A DNA stretch of 38,499 nucleotides, taken from positions 1-38,499 of the forward strand of contig JACVIY010000009.1 of NCBI GenBank assembly GCA_015711755.1, given 5' to 3'. The DNA comes from Candidatus Geothermincola secundus (GTDB lineage: Bacteria > Actinomycetota > Geothermincolia > Geothermincolales > Geothermincolaceae). Position 1 is the first letter of the stretch, and each line of letters starts with the position of its first letter. The position numbers and the translations under genes were made by a program. The notes beneath the pieces are model-generated. The model did not search any database. It was not told the DNA's origin and saw only the letters and a program-made list of their open reading frames with translations. This document shows, one piece after another, positions 38,491 to 38,499 of this stretch.

Positions 38491-38499
38491 TTAGGGGGT

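Overview
The window is about 38.5 kb of high-GC, gene-dense bacterial DNA. It has no rRNA, tRNA, insertion sequence or CRISPR array that I can recognise. Several features suggest an anaerobic, deep-branching actinobacterial lineage: a DUF3068/PorA-type membrane protein, an actinobacterial-style HNH protein, leaderless starts with extended -10 boxes, GTG/TTG starts, two L,D-transpeptidases, and many Fe-S/flavin proteins (HdrA, MvhD, Etf, rubrerythrin, a 2-hydroxyacyl-CoA dehydratase-type subunit). This placement is an inference from gene content only.

Layout. (1) 194-5458, + strand: a sulfur/iron-sulfur set (DUF255 thioredoxin-like protein, NifS/IscS-like protein without its PLP lysine, IscU-like scaffold, zinc ribbon, DsrE2-like protein, TusA), then rubrerythrin and a small coiled-coil protein with its own promoter and terminator. 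(2) 5532-12606, - strand: a PanE-like reductase, a 45-residue membrane microprotein, a 1317-residue fusion of an MgtE-type Mg2+ sensor to an MgtA-type P-type ATPase, an L,D-transpeptidase and a zinc-ribbon protein. (3) 12811-20461, - strand: DUF3068 protein, a 108-bp tandem repeat, an N-acetylmuramoyl-L-alanine amidase with four beta-rich repeats, a hydrolase-TPR fusion, an SCP2-like protein, RidA, HNH and DUF3786. (4) 20645-23166, - strand: a 7-deazaguanine operon queD-queC-DUF366-queE. (5) 23275-26410, - strand: a lone HgdB-type subunit, and a crotonase plus acyl-CoA dehydrogenase pair. (6) 26812-28503, + strand: a Na/Pi cotransporter with an organised upstream region. (7) 28747-29799, - strand: a second L,D-transpeptidase preceded by the same repeat family as at 14.2 kb. 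(8) 29992-38372, - strand: an eight-gene operon, HdrD-like, EtfB, EtfA, HdrA, MvhD and three Flx/HydB/HydG-like subunits.

How the genes may work together. The last operon has the parts for a soluble flavin-based electron-bifurcating or confurcating complex. EtfAB would exchange electrons with acyl-CoA dehydrogenases such as the one at 24.4-25.6 kb, HdrA-HdrD would be the Fe-S/flavin core, and MvhD plus the Flx-like subunits would link to NAD(P)H. The 5' sulfur cluster looks like a sulfide- or persulfide-handling Fe-S assembly route in which the desulfurase has lost its PLP chemistry. The Mg2+ sensor-pump fusion and the Etf-Hdr-Flx operon are the strongest candidates for new biology.
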